Part shown: one piece after another, positions 56,107 to 64,000 of the stretch | How positions within the stretch are numbered: position 1 is the stretch's first letter | Layout of the letters: each line of letters begins with the position of its first letter | DNA from: Roseococcus microcysteis | GTDB taxonomy: Bacteria > Pseudomonadota > Alphaproteobacteria > Acetobacterales > Acetobacteraceae | Assembly (NCBI RefSeq): GCF_014764365.1 | Contig: NZ_CP061718.1 | Location: 806,001-870,000 of the forward strand | Length of the DNA stretch: 64,000 bases | Direction of reading: 5' to 3' | Notes under the pieces: model-generated | Databases searched by the model: none | Seen by the model: only the letters and a program-made list of their open reading frames with translations | What the model was told of the DNA's origin: nothing | Translations under genes and position numbers: made by a program

Positions 56107-57296
56107 TGCCCGACGACCATCGCCGCCGCCACGGCTTCTCCACCCGCATGAGCCATGCCGGGCGCGCGGGCGTGCGCATCCATGGCTTCGTGAACCCGGC
56201 GGTGCACCGCGGCTCCACCGTGCTGTTCCCGGATGCCGCCTCGCGCATGGCGGCCGCGTCCAAGCGCTACGAACAGCACATGACCTATGGCACGCAGGGG
56301 GGCCCCACCCACTACGCGCTGGAAGACGTGATCGCGGAGATCGAGGGCGGCACGCGCTGCACCATCGTGGGCACGGGCCTCGCCGCCGTGGCCGTCCCGC
56401 TGCTGGCCTATCTCAAGGCGGGCGACCATTGCCTGATGCCCGACAGCGTCTATGGCCCGGCGCGCAACCTGGCCACCGGCCTCATGCAGGGCTGGGGCAT
56501 CGAGACGACCTTCTACGATCCCTGCGTGGACGAGGCGGGCATGCGCGCCCTCATCCGCCCCAACACCAAGGTGGTCTATACGGAAAGCCCCGGCAGCCAC
56601 ACCTTCGAGGTGCAGGACATCCCGGCCATCGCCCGCGCCGCCCATGCGGCGGGTGCGAAGGTGATGATGGACAACACCTGGGGCATCCACACCTTCCAGC
56701 CCTTCGCGCATGGGGTGGATGTCTCCATCCAGGCGCTGACCAAGTATGTGGGCGGGCACAGCGACATCCTGCTGGGCAGCGTCACGGTCAACAGCGAGGA
56801 GGACCACCTCGCGGTGCGCTCCGCCGCCTCGGCCATGGGCCATTACGCGAGCCCGGATGATTGCTGGCTGGCCCTGCGCGGCGTGCGCACCATGGCGGTG
56901 CGCCTCAAGACCCAGGCCGCGGCCGCGCTGGAGATCGCCGCCTGGCTGGAGCAGCAGCCGCAGATCCAGAAGGTGCTGCATCCGGCGCTCCCTTCCCATC
57001 CGCAGCATGCGCTTTTCAAGCGCGACTTCACGGGGGCATGCTCGCTCTTCGGCATCGTGCTGGACGCGCGCTATTCCCATGAGGACATGCTGCGCTTCGT
57101 GGACGGGCTTTCCCTGTTCGGCATCGGCGCGAGCTGGGGCGGGTATGAGAGCCTGGCCATCCCCACCACGGGCTTCATCACCCGCAGCGCGAACACCGGG
57201 GATTTCGGCGGGCAGACGGTGCGCATCCATATCGGCCTCGAGGACGTGGCCGACCTGAAGGCGGACCTGGCACAGGGCCTGCACGCGCTGGGTTGA
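56106..57296 (+). CDS. metC: Cystathionine beta-lyase (PLP-dependent)
   Basis: A 396-aa PLP enzyme of the Cys/Met metabolism family. The PLP lysine is Lys213 in ALTKYVGGHSD, with YGTQGGPTH near residues 59-67 and the SWGGYESL segment that reads SxGGxE in this group. The last motif favours cystathionine beta-lyase over gamma-synthase. It cleaves cystathionine to homocysteine, pyruvate and ammonia. Start at ATG 56106, coupled to the sulfurtransferase, so the pair handles sulfur amino acids. Confidence 0.87.
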   Translation: MPDDHRRRHGFSTRMSHAGRAGVRIHGFVNPAVHRGSTVLFPDAASRMAAASKRYEQHMTYGTQGGPTHYALEDVIAEIEGGTRCTIVGTGLAAVAVPLLAYLKAGDHCLMPDSVYGPARNLATGLMQGWGIETTFYDPCVDEAGMRALIRPNTKVVYTESPGSHTFEVQDIPAIARAAHAAGAKVMMDNTWGIHTFQPFAHGVDVSIQALTKYVGGHSDILLGSVTVNSEEDHLAVRSAASAMGHYASPDDCWLALRGVRTMAVRLKTQAAAALEIAAWLEQQPQIQKVLHPALPSHPQHALFKRDFTGACSLFGIVLDARYSHEDMLRFVDGLSLFGIGASWGGYESLAIPTTGFITRSANTGDFGGQTVRIHIGLEDVADLKADLAQGLHALG

Positions 57297-57302
57297 GAAG
57301 CG

Positions 57303-57325
57303 GCGCCCGGGTCCCGCCCGGGCGC
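57303..57325 (+). terminator. Hairpin downstream of metC
   Basis: A perfect 9-bp GC stem (57303-57311 with 57317-57325, 5-nt loop) starts 7 nt after the metC stop. No T-run follows, so it may be a Rho-assisted terminator or mRNA stabiliser. Confidence 0.5.
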
Positions 57326-57383
57326 AACCCATTCCTGAAGGTGGCGTTACGGCGGCTTAACCCTTCGCGAAGGAGGCCATCGC

Positions 57384-58580
57384 ATGCGCCATTCGAACGC
57401 CCGCACGACCCTTCCCATCGCCCGCCGCCCGCTGGGCCGCGCGCTGCTCGGAGGGGGGCTGATGGCCGCGTTCCTCGCCCCCTCGGCCCGTGCCGAACGC
57501 CGCACGCTCCGCACGGAGGTGGGCGAGGTCCAGGTGGAGCGTATCGCCCAAGTGGAGCACCCCTGGGGCCTCGCCTTCCTGGAGGGCGACCGCTTCCTGG
57601 TGACGGAGCGCAACAAGGGCGCGGTCCGCATGGGCCGGCGTGGGGGTTCGCTCTCCGAACCGCTGCAGGGCGCGCCCGAGGTCTATCGTTATCCGGGTCC
57701 CACTGATCGCAGCCAGGGCGGGATGTTCGACATCGCCCTGCACCCGGATTTCAACCAGAACCGCACGATCTTCCTCAGCCATTCGCGCTGGACGGAACAG
57801 GGTGCGGGCACCGCCGTCACGCGCGCGCGTCTGACCGAGGGCGACAACCCGCGCCTTGAGGATGTGCGGAACATCTTCATGATGAACAACCCCGATGGCA
57901 GCGGCCTGCATTTCGGCGGGCGTCTGGCCTTCGACCCGCGCGACGGCAGCCTGCTGCTCTCCATCGGCGACCGGCGGAACATGAACCGTTCCCAGGACCC
58001 GAAGGACCATGCGGGCTCCATCATCCGCATGACCACCGATGGCGACCCGGCGCCCGGCAACCCCTTCCTCAATGAATCCGACAAGGACCATCACATCTAC
58101 GCCATCGGCCTGCGGAACGTGCAGGGCATGGCCTTCGACCCGGAATCGCACCAGCTCTGGGTCAATGACCACGGGCCGTTGCGGGGGGATGAGATCCATC
58201 TCATCCGGGCCGGTCGGAACTATGGGTGGCCCTATCTGACGGGAGGGCGCGACTATTCCGGCGCGCCGCTGGGCGAAGGCACGCGCCGCGAGGGCATGGA
58301 GAGCGCCTTCCATATCTTCGAGCGCACCGTCGCGCCGTCGGGCCTCGTGGTCTATCGCGGCGATATGTTCCCGGAATGGCGCGGCGCGCTGCTGCATGGC
58401 GGCCTTGAGGCCCGCGCTTTGGTCCGCACGCGCATGGCCAATGGACGGGTCGTGGGCGAGGAATGGATGCTGCGGGACCTCGACCGCCGCATCCGGGACG
58501 TGCGTGTCCATCGCGACGGCTCGGTCTGGTTGTTGACCGAGCACGAGGATGGCGAGGTTCTGCGCGTGTCGCGGGGCTAG
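57384..58580 (+). CDS. PQQ-dependent soluble aldose dehydrogenase-like protein
   Basis: A 398-aa protein of the YliI/sGDH beta-propeller family. A signal peptide (basic MRHSNARTTLPIARRPLGR, hydrophobic core, ARA near residue 37) directs it to the periplasm. The propeller holds HPWGLAFL, the GGMFDIALHP segment with its catalytic-site histidine, HFGGRLAFD, IGLRNVQGM and NYGWPY, typical of the PQQ and Ca2+ region. It oxidises aldoses. Preceded by GGAGG and separated from metC by a hairpin. Its stop forms a palindrome with the convergent M20 gene. Confidence 0.86.
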   Translation: MRHSNARTTLPIARRPLGRALLGGGLMAAFLAPSARAERRTLRTEVGEVQVERIAQVEHPWGLAFLEGDRFLVTERNKGAVRMGRRGGSLSEPLQGAPEVYRYPGPTDRSQGGMFDIALHPDFNQNRTIFLSHSRWTEQGAGTAVTRARLTEGDNPRLEDVRNIFMMNNPDGSGLHFGGRLAFDPRDGSLLLSIGDRRNMNRSQDPKDHAGSIIRMTTDGDPAPGNPFLNESDKDHHIYAIGLRNVQGMAFDPESHQLWVNDHGPLRGDEIHLIRAGRNYGWPYLTGGRDYSGAPLGEGTRREGMESAFHIFERTVAPSGLVVYRGDMFPEWRGALLHGGLEARALVRTRMANGRVVGEEWMLRDLDRRIRDVRVHRDGSVWLLTEHEDGEVLRVSRG

Positions 58581-58591
58581 CTAGCCCCGCG
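58570..58591. terminator. 22-bp perfect palindrome joining two convergent stop codons
   Basis: CGCGGGGCTAG (58570-58580) is followed directly by its reverse complement. The TAG stop of the aldose dehydrogenase and the TAG stop of the M20 gene are its centre. A hairpin of this size would serve as a terminator for both strands, but no T-run follows. Confidence 0.6.
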
Positions 58592-59753
58592 GCAGCTCCT
58601 GCTCCACCAGGCGCGAGAAGAAGCTCGCGCCGATCGGCAGCAGATCGTCATTGAAGTCATAGGTCGTGGTGTGGGCGGGGCTCTTGCCCCGCTCGCCGTC
58701 GCGCTGGCCGAGATGGACGAAGCAGCCGGGGCGCTCCAGCAGGAAATAGGCGAAGTCCTCGGCGCCCATGGCGGGGGGGCGGTTGCGGATCACGCGGTCG
58801 CCGCCCAGCACCTGCCCCACGGCCTTGGCCGCGCGCTCGGCCTCGTTCGCGTGGTTCACGGTGGGCGGGTAGCCGCGGCGGTAGGTGACCGTCACCTCGG
58901 CATCGTGCATGGCCCCCACCCCGGTCGCGATCTGGGTGATGAGGCGTTCCATCTCCGCCCGCGTCTCGGCCTTCAGCGTGCGGACGGTGCCACGGATTTC
59001 GGCCGTGTCGGGGATGACGTTGCTCGCCGTGCCGGCGTGGAACTGGCAGAGGCTCAGCACCGCGCTGTCCAGCGGGTCCACGCGGCGCGCGACCAGCGCC
59101 TGCAGGTTCACCACGATCTGCGCGCCGACCAGCACCGGATCAATGCCGATATGCGGCCGCGCGGCATGGCCGCCCCGCCCGCGCACATGGATGGTGACGC
59201 CATCCGCCGCCGCCAGCACGGGGCCGGCCACCACCGCCGCCTCGCCCAGCGGCAGGTTGGAGGCGTTGTGGACCCCATAGACGGTGTCGAAGGGGAAGCG
59301 GTCGAGCAGGCCGTCCTCCAGCATGCGCCTGGCCCCTGCCCCACCCTCTTCCGCCGGCTGGAAGATGAAGACCACGGTGCCGTCGAAATTGCGTGTCTCG
59401 GCCAGATATTTGGCCGCACCCAGCAGCATGGTCGTGTGCCCGTCATGGCCGCAGGCGTGCATCTTGCCGGGCACGGTCGAGGCATAGGGCAGCCCCGTCT
59501 CCTCCGGCATGGGCAGGGCGTCCATGTCGGCGCGCAACCCGATGGCCCGCCCGCCACTGCCGCTGCGCAGAACGCCCACGACACCGGTCGCACCCAGGCC
59601 GCGATGCACCTCGATGCCCCATTCCGCGAGCTTGGTGGCCACGATCTCGCTGGTGCGATGCTCCTCGTAGCAGAGTTCGGGATGGGCATGGATGTCCTGC
59701 CGCCAGGCGGTCATCTCGGCGTGGAAATCGGCGATGCGGTTGATGATGGGCAT
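58581..59753 (-). CDS. M20 family amidohydrolase (hippurate hydrolase-like)
   Basis: A 390-aa M20D-type amidohydrolase. Metal ligands appear in ACGHDGH (residues 100-106, Cys101 with His103 and His106) and the catalytic PAEEGGAG, with the dimerisation lid domain in the middle (residues about 185-295). It hydrolyses N-acyl amino acids or aromatic amides. Start at ATG 59753. It ends convergently with the aldose dehydrogenase gene in the palindrome at 58570-58591 and follows the secreted-protein gene after a terminator. Confidence 0.87.
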   Translation of the reverse strand: MPIINRIADFHAEMTAWRQDIHAHPELCYEEHRTSEIVATKLAEWGIEVHRGLGATGVVGVLRSGSGGRAIGLRADMDALPMPEETGLPYASTVPGKMHACGHDGHTTMLLGAAKYLAETRNFDGTVVFIFQPAEEGGAGARRMLEDGLLDRFPFDTVYGVHNASNLPLGEAAVVAGPVLAAADGVTIHVRGRGGHAARPHIGIDPVLVGAQIVVNLQALVARRVDPLDSAVLSLCQFHAGTASNVIPDTAEIRGTVRTLKAETRAEMERLITQIATGVGAMHDAEVTVTYRRGYPPTVNHANEAERAAKAVGQVLGGDRVIRNRPPAMGAEDFAYFLLERPGCFVHLGQRDGERGKSPAHTTTYDFNDDLLPIGASFFSRLVEQELPRG

Positions 59754-59770
59754 GGGCGGCACCTCAGAAT

Positions 59771-59800
59771 GAAAAGAGGCGCCGAGCATCGCCCGGCGCC
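59771..59800 (-). terminator. Intrinsic terminator of the small secreted protein gene
   Basis: On the minus strand a 10-bp stem with one mismatch (59791-59800 with 59778-59787, three-nt loop) is followed by TCTTTTC. It begins 27 nt beyond the stop at 59827 and ends ahead of the M20 start, so it should insulate that gene. Confidence 0.7.
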
Positions 59801-59826
59801 CCCCTTTCGTCACTCCCCTGCCGGGC

Positions 59827-60297
59827 TCAGCGCCGGGGCGGGATTTCCGAAACGCCCAGGCGCGCGGGCGCCGTGCCACCCTCGAAGACGCCGACCCAGA
59901 TGTCGTACTGGCCCGAGGCGGGGCGCGTCAGCACGATGCCGGGGTCGAGGCCGATGAAGTCGTCATTGCAGATCCAGGACCCGTCCGGCAGGTTCACCAC
60001 CAGCGTCGTGTCGCGGCTGGAATTGGCGAAGATGTAGAGCGGGAAGCCACCCGCCGTGTAGTTCAGCCGCACGTCCGGAGCATCGGCGATGCTGCCCGCG
60101 CAATCGCGCCCGAGGCGGCCGGCCGGAATGTTGCCGCCCGCCACGAGGTCGACATGCTGCGGGTCGGGCATGAAGCCGGCCGTCAGGTTCAGCGTGCCGA
60201 AGGCGGGGGGCAGGTTGAAGTTCTGCGCCAGGACGGGAGCGGCAAGGGCCGCGACGCCCAGGGCGGCCGCGCCCAGGACCATGTTCGAAACGCGCAT
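59827..60297 (-). CDS. Small secreted protein of unknown function
   Basis: A 156-aa protein. A signal peptide (MRVSNMVLGAAALGVAALAAPVLAQ, cut near residue 25) is followed by a beta-rich mature part. The segment VVNLPDGSWICNDDFIGLDPGI-V and the closing Y-D-I-W-V-G-V-F recall pre-peptidase C-terminal (PPC)-like domains, which bind or stabilise extracellular partners, but the match is only by eye. Two cysteines could form a disulfide. It stands alone, with a terminator downstream; AGAAGG upstream of the ATG is a possible ribosome site. Confidence 0.65.
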   Translation of the reverse strand: MRVSNMVLGAAALGVAALAAPVLAQNFNLPPAFGTLNLTAGFMPDPQHVDLVAGGNIPAGRLGRDCAGSIADAPDVRLNYTAGGFPLYIFANSSRDTTLVVNLPDGSWICNDDFIGLDPGIVLTRPASGQYDIWVGVFEGGTAPARLGVSEIPPRR

Positions 60298-60384
60298 TGG
60301 CGCATAGCCTTCTGTCTGGTGTTTCCGGGAATGCAACCATAGCGTGCCGTTCCATGAGACGGCAAGGTGAGCCCCGGACCGGGG

Positions 60385-60413
60385 CTTCCGCCTGGGCGCG
60401 AGGGGCGCATACT
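60385..60413 (+). promoter_or_regulatory. Candidate promoter, nearly leaderless, for glpK
   Basis: CTTCCG (60385-60390), 17 nt, CATACT (60408-60413), 7 nt before the ATG at 60421. No Shine-Dalgarno is evident. Called by eye. Confidence 0.38.
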
Positions 60414-60420
60414 CGGCGCC

Positions 60421-61902
60421 ATGACTCTGCTGCTCGCGCTCGACCAGGGCACCACCTCCACCCGCGCCATCGCGTTCGACTCGGCGCTGGAGCCCCGCGC
60501 CACCGCCCAAATTCCCCTGCCACAGCACTTTCCCACCCCCGGCTGGGTGGAGCACGACGCGGAGGAGATCTTCGCCCACAGCCTGACCGTGCTGCGCGAG
60601 GCGCTGGCGCGCGTGGGCGGCACACCCGCCGACGTCGCGGGAATCGGCATCACCAACCAGCGCGAGACCACCGTGCTGTGGGAACGGCGGACGGGCCGGC
60701 CGGTCGGGCGCGCCATTGTCTGGCAGGACCGGCGCACCGCCCCCGCCTGCGAGGCGCTGCGCGCGGCGGGCCATGAGCCGCTGGTCACCGCCCGCACCGG
60801 CCTGCTGCTGGACCCCTATTTCGCGGCGACCAAGCTCGGCTGGATGCTGGACAATATCGCCGGCGCCCGGACGGCCGCCGAGCGGGGCGAGCTCTGCTTC
60901 GGCACCATCGATTCCTGGCTGCTGTTCCGCCTGACCGAGGGCCGCGTCCACGCCACCGACGCGAGCAACGCCGCGCGCACCTTGTTGCTGGACATCCGCA
61001 CGGGCAACTGGGACCCGGAGCTGCTGGAGCTGTTCCGCATTCCCGCGGCCCTGCTGCCGGAGGTGCGCGACAACGCCGCCCCCTTCGGCGAGACCAAGCT
61101 GCTGGGCGGCTCCATCCCCATCCTCGGCATGGCGGGGGACCAGCAGGCGGCCACGCTGGGCCAGGCCTGCTTCGCACCGGGGATGATCAAGTCCACCTAT
61201 GGCACGGGCTGCTTCGCCCTGCTGGTGACGGGCGAGGCACCGGTGCCCTCGACGAACCGGCTGCTGACCACCATCGCATGGCAGCTGGGCGGGCGGCGGC
61301 ACTATGCGCTGGAAGGCTCCATCTTCGTGGCCGGTGCCGCCGTGCAATGGCTGCGCGACGGCCTCGGCATCATCCGCGAGGCGCGCGAGGCGGGCGAGCT
61401 CGCCGCACAGGCCAACCCGGCCGAGCGGGTGACCCTGGTGCCGGCCTTCACGGGCCTCGGCGCGCCCTGGTGGGATGCGGCGGCGCGCGGCGCCATCCTG
61501 GGGCTGACCCGTGCCTCCGGCCGCGCCGAGATCTGCCGCGCCGCCCTGGAATCCGTGGCACTCCAGACCGCCGATCTGCTGGAGGCCATGCGCCGCGACT
61601 GGCCCGAAATGGGCCGCACGGTGCTGCGCGTGGATGGCGGCATGGCGGCCAGCGACTGGACCATGCAGTTCCTGGCCGACATCCTGGGCGCCCCGGTGGA
61701 CCGGCCCGTGGTGCAGGAGACCACCGCGCTGGGTGCCGCCTACCTGGCCGGGGTGCAAGCCGGATTGCTCGCCCCGCCTGGCGGGGCCGCGACCCATTGG
61801 CGGCTCGACCGCCGCTTCCAGCCCGGCATGGCGCGCGACGAGGCAGCCCGGCGCCACGCCGAATGGCAGGACGCCGTGCGAAGGGTGCGCTCGGCCGGTT
61901 GA
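60421..61902 (+). CDS. glpK: Glycerol kinase
   Basis: A 493-aa FGGY kinase. The opening [37 protein letters not shown] and the TYGTGCF segment match glycerol kinase rather than sugar kinases, as does the Asp in [13 protein letters not shown]. It makes glycerol-3-phosphate from glycerol and ATP. No glycerol facilitator or dehydrogenase is nearby in the window. The following AtuA gene starts 32 nt downstream. Confidence 0.9.
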   Translation: MTLLLALDQGTTSTRAIAFDSALEPRATAQIPLPQHFPTPGWVEHDAEEIFAHSLTVLREALARVGGTPADVAGIGITNQRETTVLWERRTGRPVGRAIVWQDRRTAPACEALRAAGHEPLVTARTGLLLDPYFAATKLGWMLDNIAGARTAAERGELCFGTIDSWLLFRLTEGRVHATDASNAARTLLLDIRTGNWDPELLELFRIPAALLPEVRDNAAPFGETKLLGGSIPILGMAGDQQAATLGQACFAPGMIKSTYGTGCFALLVTGEAPVPSTNRLLTTIAWQLGGRRHYALEGSIFVAGAAVQWLRDGLGIIREAREAGELAAQANPAERVTLVPAFTGLGAPWWDAAARGAILGLTRASGRAEICRAALESVALQTADLLEAMRRDWPEMGRTVLRVDGGMAASDWTMQFLADILGAPVDRPVVQETTALGAAYLAGVQAGLLAPPGGAATHWRLDRRFQPGMARDEAARRHAEWQDAVRRVRSAG

Positions 61903-61934
61903 CCGGGGGCGCGCGCGGTGCCGAACTGCGCGGG

Positions 61935-63314
61935 ATGAGCACCTTTCACCTCGGCAATGGCGCGGGCTTCTCGGGCGACCGCGTGGACGCCCCCATCCCC
62001 GTGCTGCGCAGCCTGATCGCGCGCGGCGGCCCGGCCGCCCTGTTCTTCGAGACGCTGGGCGAGCGCACGGTGGCCCTCGCGCATCTGGAAAAGCGCGCAA
62101 ACCCCGCCCGCGGCTATGAGCCCATGCTGGAGCGGTTGCTGGACCCCATCCTGGTGGAGGCCCATGCCCACCGCATCCCGCTGCTGGGCAATTGGGGCGC
62201 CGCCAACCCGCCGGCCGCGGCGCTGGCCGTGGCGAAGCTGGCCATGGCCAAGGGGCTGCCCCAGCTTCGCATCGGCCTGGTGGAGGGCGATGACGTGACG
62301 CCGCTGGTGGCCGGCGGGCAGTTGCCGGTGCACGAAGCCGATGCGGGGCTGGACATGGGCGGCTGGTCGCTCATCGCCGCCAACGCCTATATCGGCGCCG
62401 AGCCGCTGGTGGAGGCGCTGGCCCAGGGCGCCGATGTGGTGGTCGCGGGGCGCACCAGCGACCCGGCGCTGGCCATCGCCCCCCTCGCCCATCATTTCGG
62501 CTGGCGCTTCGACGATTGGGAGCGACTGGCGCTCGGCGCCGCCACCGGCCACCTGCTGGAATGCGGCAGCCAGGTCACGGGCGGCGTCTTCTGGGACCCG
62601 GGCTTCAAGGACATCCCGGACCCCGCCAATATCGGCTTTCCCATCGCGGAGGTGACGGCCGAAGGCGGCCTGGTCATCACCAAGCCCGAGGGCACGGGCG
62701 GCATCGTGGATCTGCGCACGGTGAAGGAGCAGCTTCTCTATGAACTGCACGACCCGGCCCACTACATCACCCCCGACGTGGTGCTAGACATCACGCAATG
62801 CCGGCTGGAACAGGTGGGTCCGGACCGTGTGGCAGTCCATGGCCTGCGCGGCCGCCCCCGCCCGGACACGCTGAAGGTGACGGCGAGCTTCGAGGGAAGC
62901 TGGCTGGGCGAGGGCGAGGTCTCGGTCGCCGGCCCCAACGCGCTGGCCCGCGCCCGCGCCACGGCCGATGTGCTGCTGGAACGGATGAAGCTGCGTGGCC
63001 TGGATGTGCGGGCGCGGGTGGACCTGATCGGCGTCGCCTCCGTGCATGATGATGACGGGGGCAGCCTGTGGCGCGGATATGTCGGTCCGGAACCGCAGGA
63101 CATCCGCATCCGCCTGGCCGTCGAGGCGCGCACCCGCGACGACGCCGACCAGGCCTCGCGCGAGGTGCTGGCCATGCTCTGCTGCGGCACGGCGGGCACC
63201 GGGGGTGCCAGGTGGCGGGTGACGCCACGCATCCTCACCCGCAGCCACCTCGTGCTGCGCGAGCGCGTGCCCACGCGCGTCACCACCCGGACCGCAAAGG
63301 AGATCGCGGCATGA
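61935..63314 (+). CDS. AtuA family protein (DUF1446), large component
   Basis: A 459-aa DUF1446 protein: NGAGFSGDR start, GNWGAANP, RTSDPALAIAPL and the central GHLLECGSQVTGG. AtuA is needed for acyclic terpene (citronellol/geraniol) use in Pseudomonas, but no enzymatic activity has been fixed. In many species this domain is fused to a C-terminal partner of about 110 aa; here that partner is a separate gene, joined by ATGA. Neighbouring glpK gives no obvious pathway. Confidence 0.8.
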   Translation: MSTFHLGNGAGFSGDRVDAPIPVLRSLIARGGPAALFFETLGERTVALAHLEKRANPARGYEPMLERLLDPILVEAHAHRIPLLGNWGAANPPAAALAVAKLAMAKGLPQLRIGLVEGDDVTPLVAGGQLPVHEADAGLDMGGWSLIAANAYIGAEPLVEALAQGADVVVAGRTSDPALAIAPLAHHFGWRFDDWERLALGAATGHLLECGSQVTGGVFWDPGFKDIPDPANIGFPIAEVTAEGGLVITKPEGTGGIVDLRTVKEQLLYELHDPAHYITPDVVLDITQCRLEQVGPDRVAVHGLRGRPRPDTLKVTASFEGSWLGEGEVSVAGPNALARARATADVLLERMKLRGLDVRARVDLIGVASVHDDDGGSLWRGYVGPEPQDIRIRLAVEARTRDDADQASREVLAMLCCGTAGTGGARWRVTPRILTRSHLVLRERVPTRVTTRTAKEIAA

Positions 63315-63631
63315 AGGAGGTTCCGCTGCACGCCATCGCGCACAGCCGTGCGGGCGACAAGGGCAACCGGCTGAACATGTCGCTCATCCCCTACGACCCC
63401 GCGCATTACGAGCTGATCGCGGCGCAGGTGACGGAGGCGCGCGTGCTGGACCTGTTCCGCCACCGCGGCGCCACCGGCTGCAAGCGGTATGACCTGCCCA
63501 AGCTGCACGCCTTCAACTTCGTGGTGGATGAGGTGCTGGAAGGCGGCGTGAATGGCAGCCTGAACCTCGACGGCCATGGCAAGACGCACAGCTTCCGCCT
63601 GCTGGAGCTGACCATTCGCCTGCCGGCATGA
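63311..63631 (+). CDS. AtuA-associated C-terminal protein
   Basis: A 106-aa protein (LHAIAHSRAGDKGNRLNMSL), matching the C-terminal region of single-chain AtuA proteins. It starts at ATG 63311 inside the stop of the large component. It is probably the second subunit of the AtuA complex. Confidence 0.78.
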   Translation: MKEVPLHAIAHSRAGDKGNRLNMSLIPYDPAHYELIAAQVTEARVLDLFRHRGATGCKRYDLPKLHAFNFVVDEVLEGGVNGSLNLDGHGKTHSFRLLELTIRLPA

Positions 63632-63802
63632 AGCGGCCGGGCCTGACACCCGGGGCCCGCCCCAATCCCGCCACGAGTGTGCGGCAAGAGGCCGCGCTTC
63701 AAGACTGCGGGTGGGGCGATGGCGCCGCCCAGGCCGCCCTTCCCATGGCCCTACCGCGCCCGCACACCCCTGTTCACTGCTCCATCACGGATGGGACTCT
63801 CG

Positions 63803-64000
63803 ATGCATGCCCTGCCTAGCCTTCCCAAATCCCTGACGGGCATCGAGGGATTTGACGACCTGACCCTGGGCGGACTGCCGAAGGGGCGCCCCTCGCTGGT
63901 TTGCGGCTCCGCCGGCTGCGGCAAGACGCTCTTCGCCACCACCTTCCTGGTGCATGGCGCGCGGGATTACGACGAAGCCGGCGTCTTCGTCACCTTCGAG
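63803..64000 (+). CDS. KaiC-family ATPase (partial, runs off the window)
   Basis: The first 66 codons of a KaiC/RadA-like ATPase. Walker A GSAGCGKT is at residues 35-42, and the opening TGIEGFDDLTLGGLPKGRP matches the first KaiC domain. The start is either this ATG or the in-frame ATG at 63791. Neither has a clear Shine-Dalgarno. Full KaiC is about 520 aa. Alphaproteobacterial KaiC genes often stand beside kaiB and a histidine kinase; these would lie beyond the window. Confidence 0.8.
   Translation, partial: MHALPSLPKSLTGIEGFDDLTLGGLPKGRPSLVCGSAGCGKTLFATTFLVHGARDYDEAGVFVTFE

Noticed and set aside
59827-62100. A 757-codon minus-strand frame covering glpK and the small secreted protein
   Set aside because: Only the last 156 codons (from ATG 60297) have a signal peptide and normal composition; the rest is antisense to glycerol kinase.
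63638-63659. GC hairpin after the small AtuA protein gene (63638-63643 with 63654-63659)
   Set aside because: Six-bp stem with a ten-nt loop and no T-run; too weak to call a terminator.

Overview
The window is about 64 kb of uniformly high-GC, gene-dense DNA with no rRNA or tRNA gene, CRISPR array or insertion sequence that I can see. Many genes overlap by 4 nt (ATGA, GTGA or TTGA) and GTG/TTG starts are frequent. The gene content (MoxR/DUF58/DUF4159 cluster beside CCA-transferase and CoA pyrophosphatase, DctP/Q/M TRAP transporter, AtuA, KaiC, many EamA permeases, several acyl-CoA enzymes) points to an alphaproteobacterium, most likely Acetobacteraceae of the Roseomonas type. That placement is inference from gene content and style, not from a marker gene.

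Layout. 1-9245: a TauE/SafE permease, then a coupled CoA-metabolism operon (SDR, acyl-CoA dehydrogenase, ADP-forming acyl-CoA synthetase, nitroreductase, NUDIX), met by a convergent LACTB2-like hydrolase and two EamA permeases. 9425-11462: methyltransferase, polyprenyl-phosphate glycosyltransferase and ArnE-like small permease. 11490-15955 (minus): ABC exporter, CCA-adding enzyme, small membrane protein, CoA pyrophosphatase, DUF1285. 16074-22719 (plus): MoxR ATPase, DUF58, BatA/DUF4159 protein (frameshifted in a C7 run) and a VWA/glutamine-amidotransferase-like membrane protein. 22716-30102: acyl-CoA ligase and SDR divergent from a TRAP transporter, then a second fused ADP-forming acyl-CoA synthetase. 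30170-34587: an FMN 2-hydroxyacid oxidase, an oxaloacetate-decarboxylase-like enzyme and an orphan molybdopterin (CoxL-like) subunit. 34695-41567: EamA permease and hydrolase; a minus operon of two DapA-like aldolases around an SDR, running into greB and an MFS transporter; a PuuE-like deacetylase. 41612-49229: polysaccharide cluster (GtrB-like transferase, priming sugar transferase, Wzx flippase, four glycosyltransferases). 49224-53792 (minus): two tandem MarC proteins, a DUF218 protein, a GT39-like membrane protein and an EamA permease. 53905-64000: ADP-ribose-type NUDIX, AlaX, mercaptopyruvate sulfurtransferase, cystathionine beta-lyase, soluble aldose dehydrogenase, M20 amidohydrolase, a small secreted protein, glycerol kinase, a two-gene AtuA system and the start of a KaiC gene.

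How it fits together. Two themes dominate: organic-acid and acyl-CoA catabolism with matching transporters, and envelope/polysaccharide construction. The least understood unit is the MoxR-DUF58-DUF4159-GATase module. Other points to look at are the frameshift, the orphan CoxL, greB inside a sugar-acid operon, the DapA paralogue lacking the usual active-site tyrosine, and the split AtuA pair.
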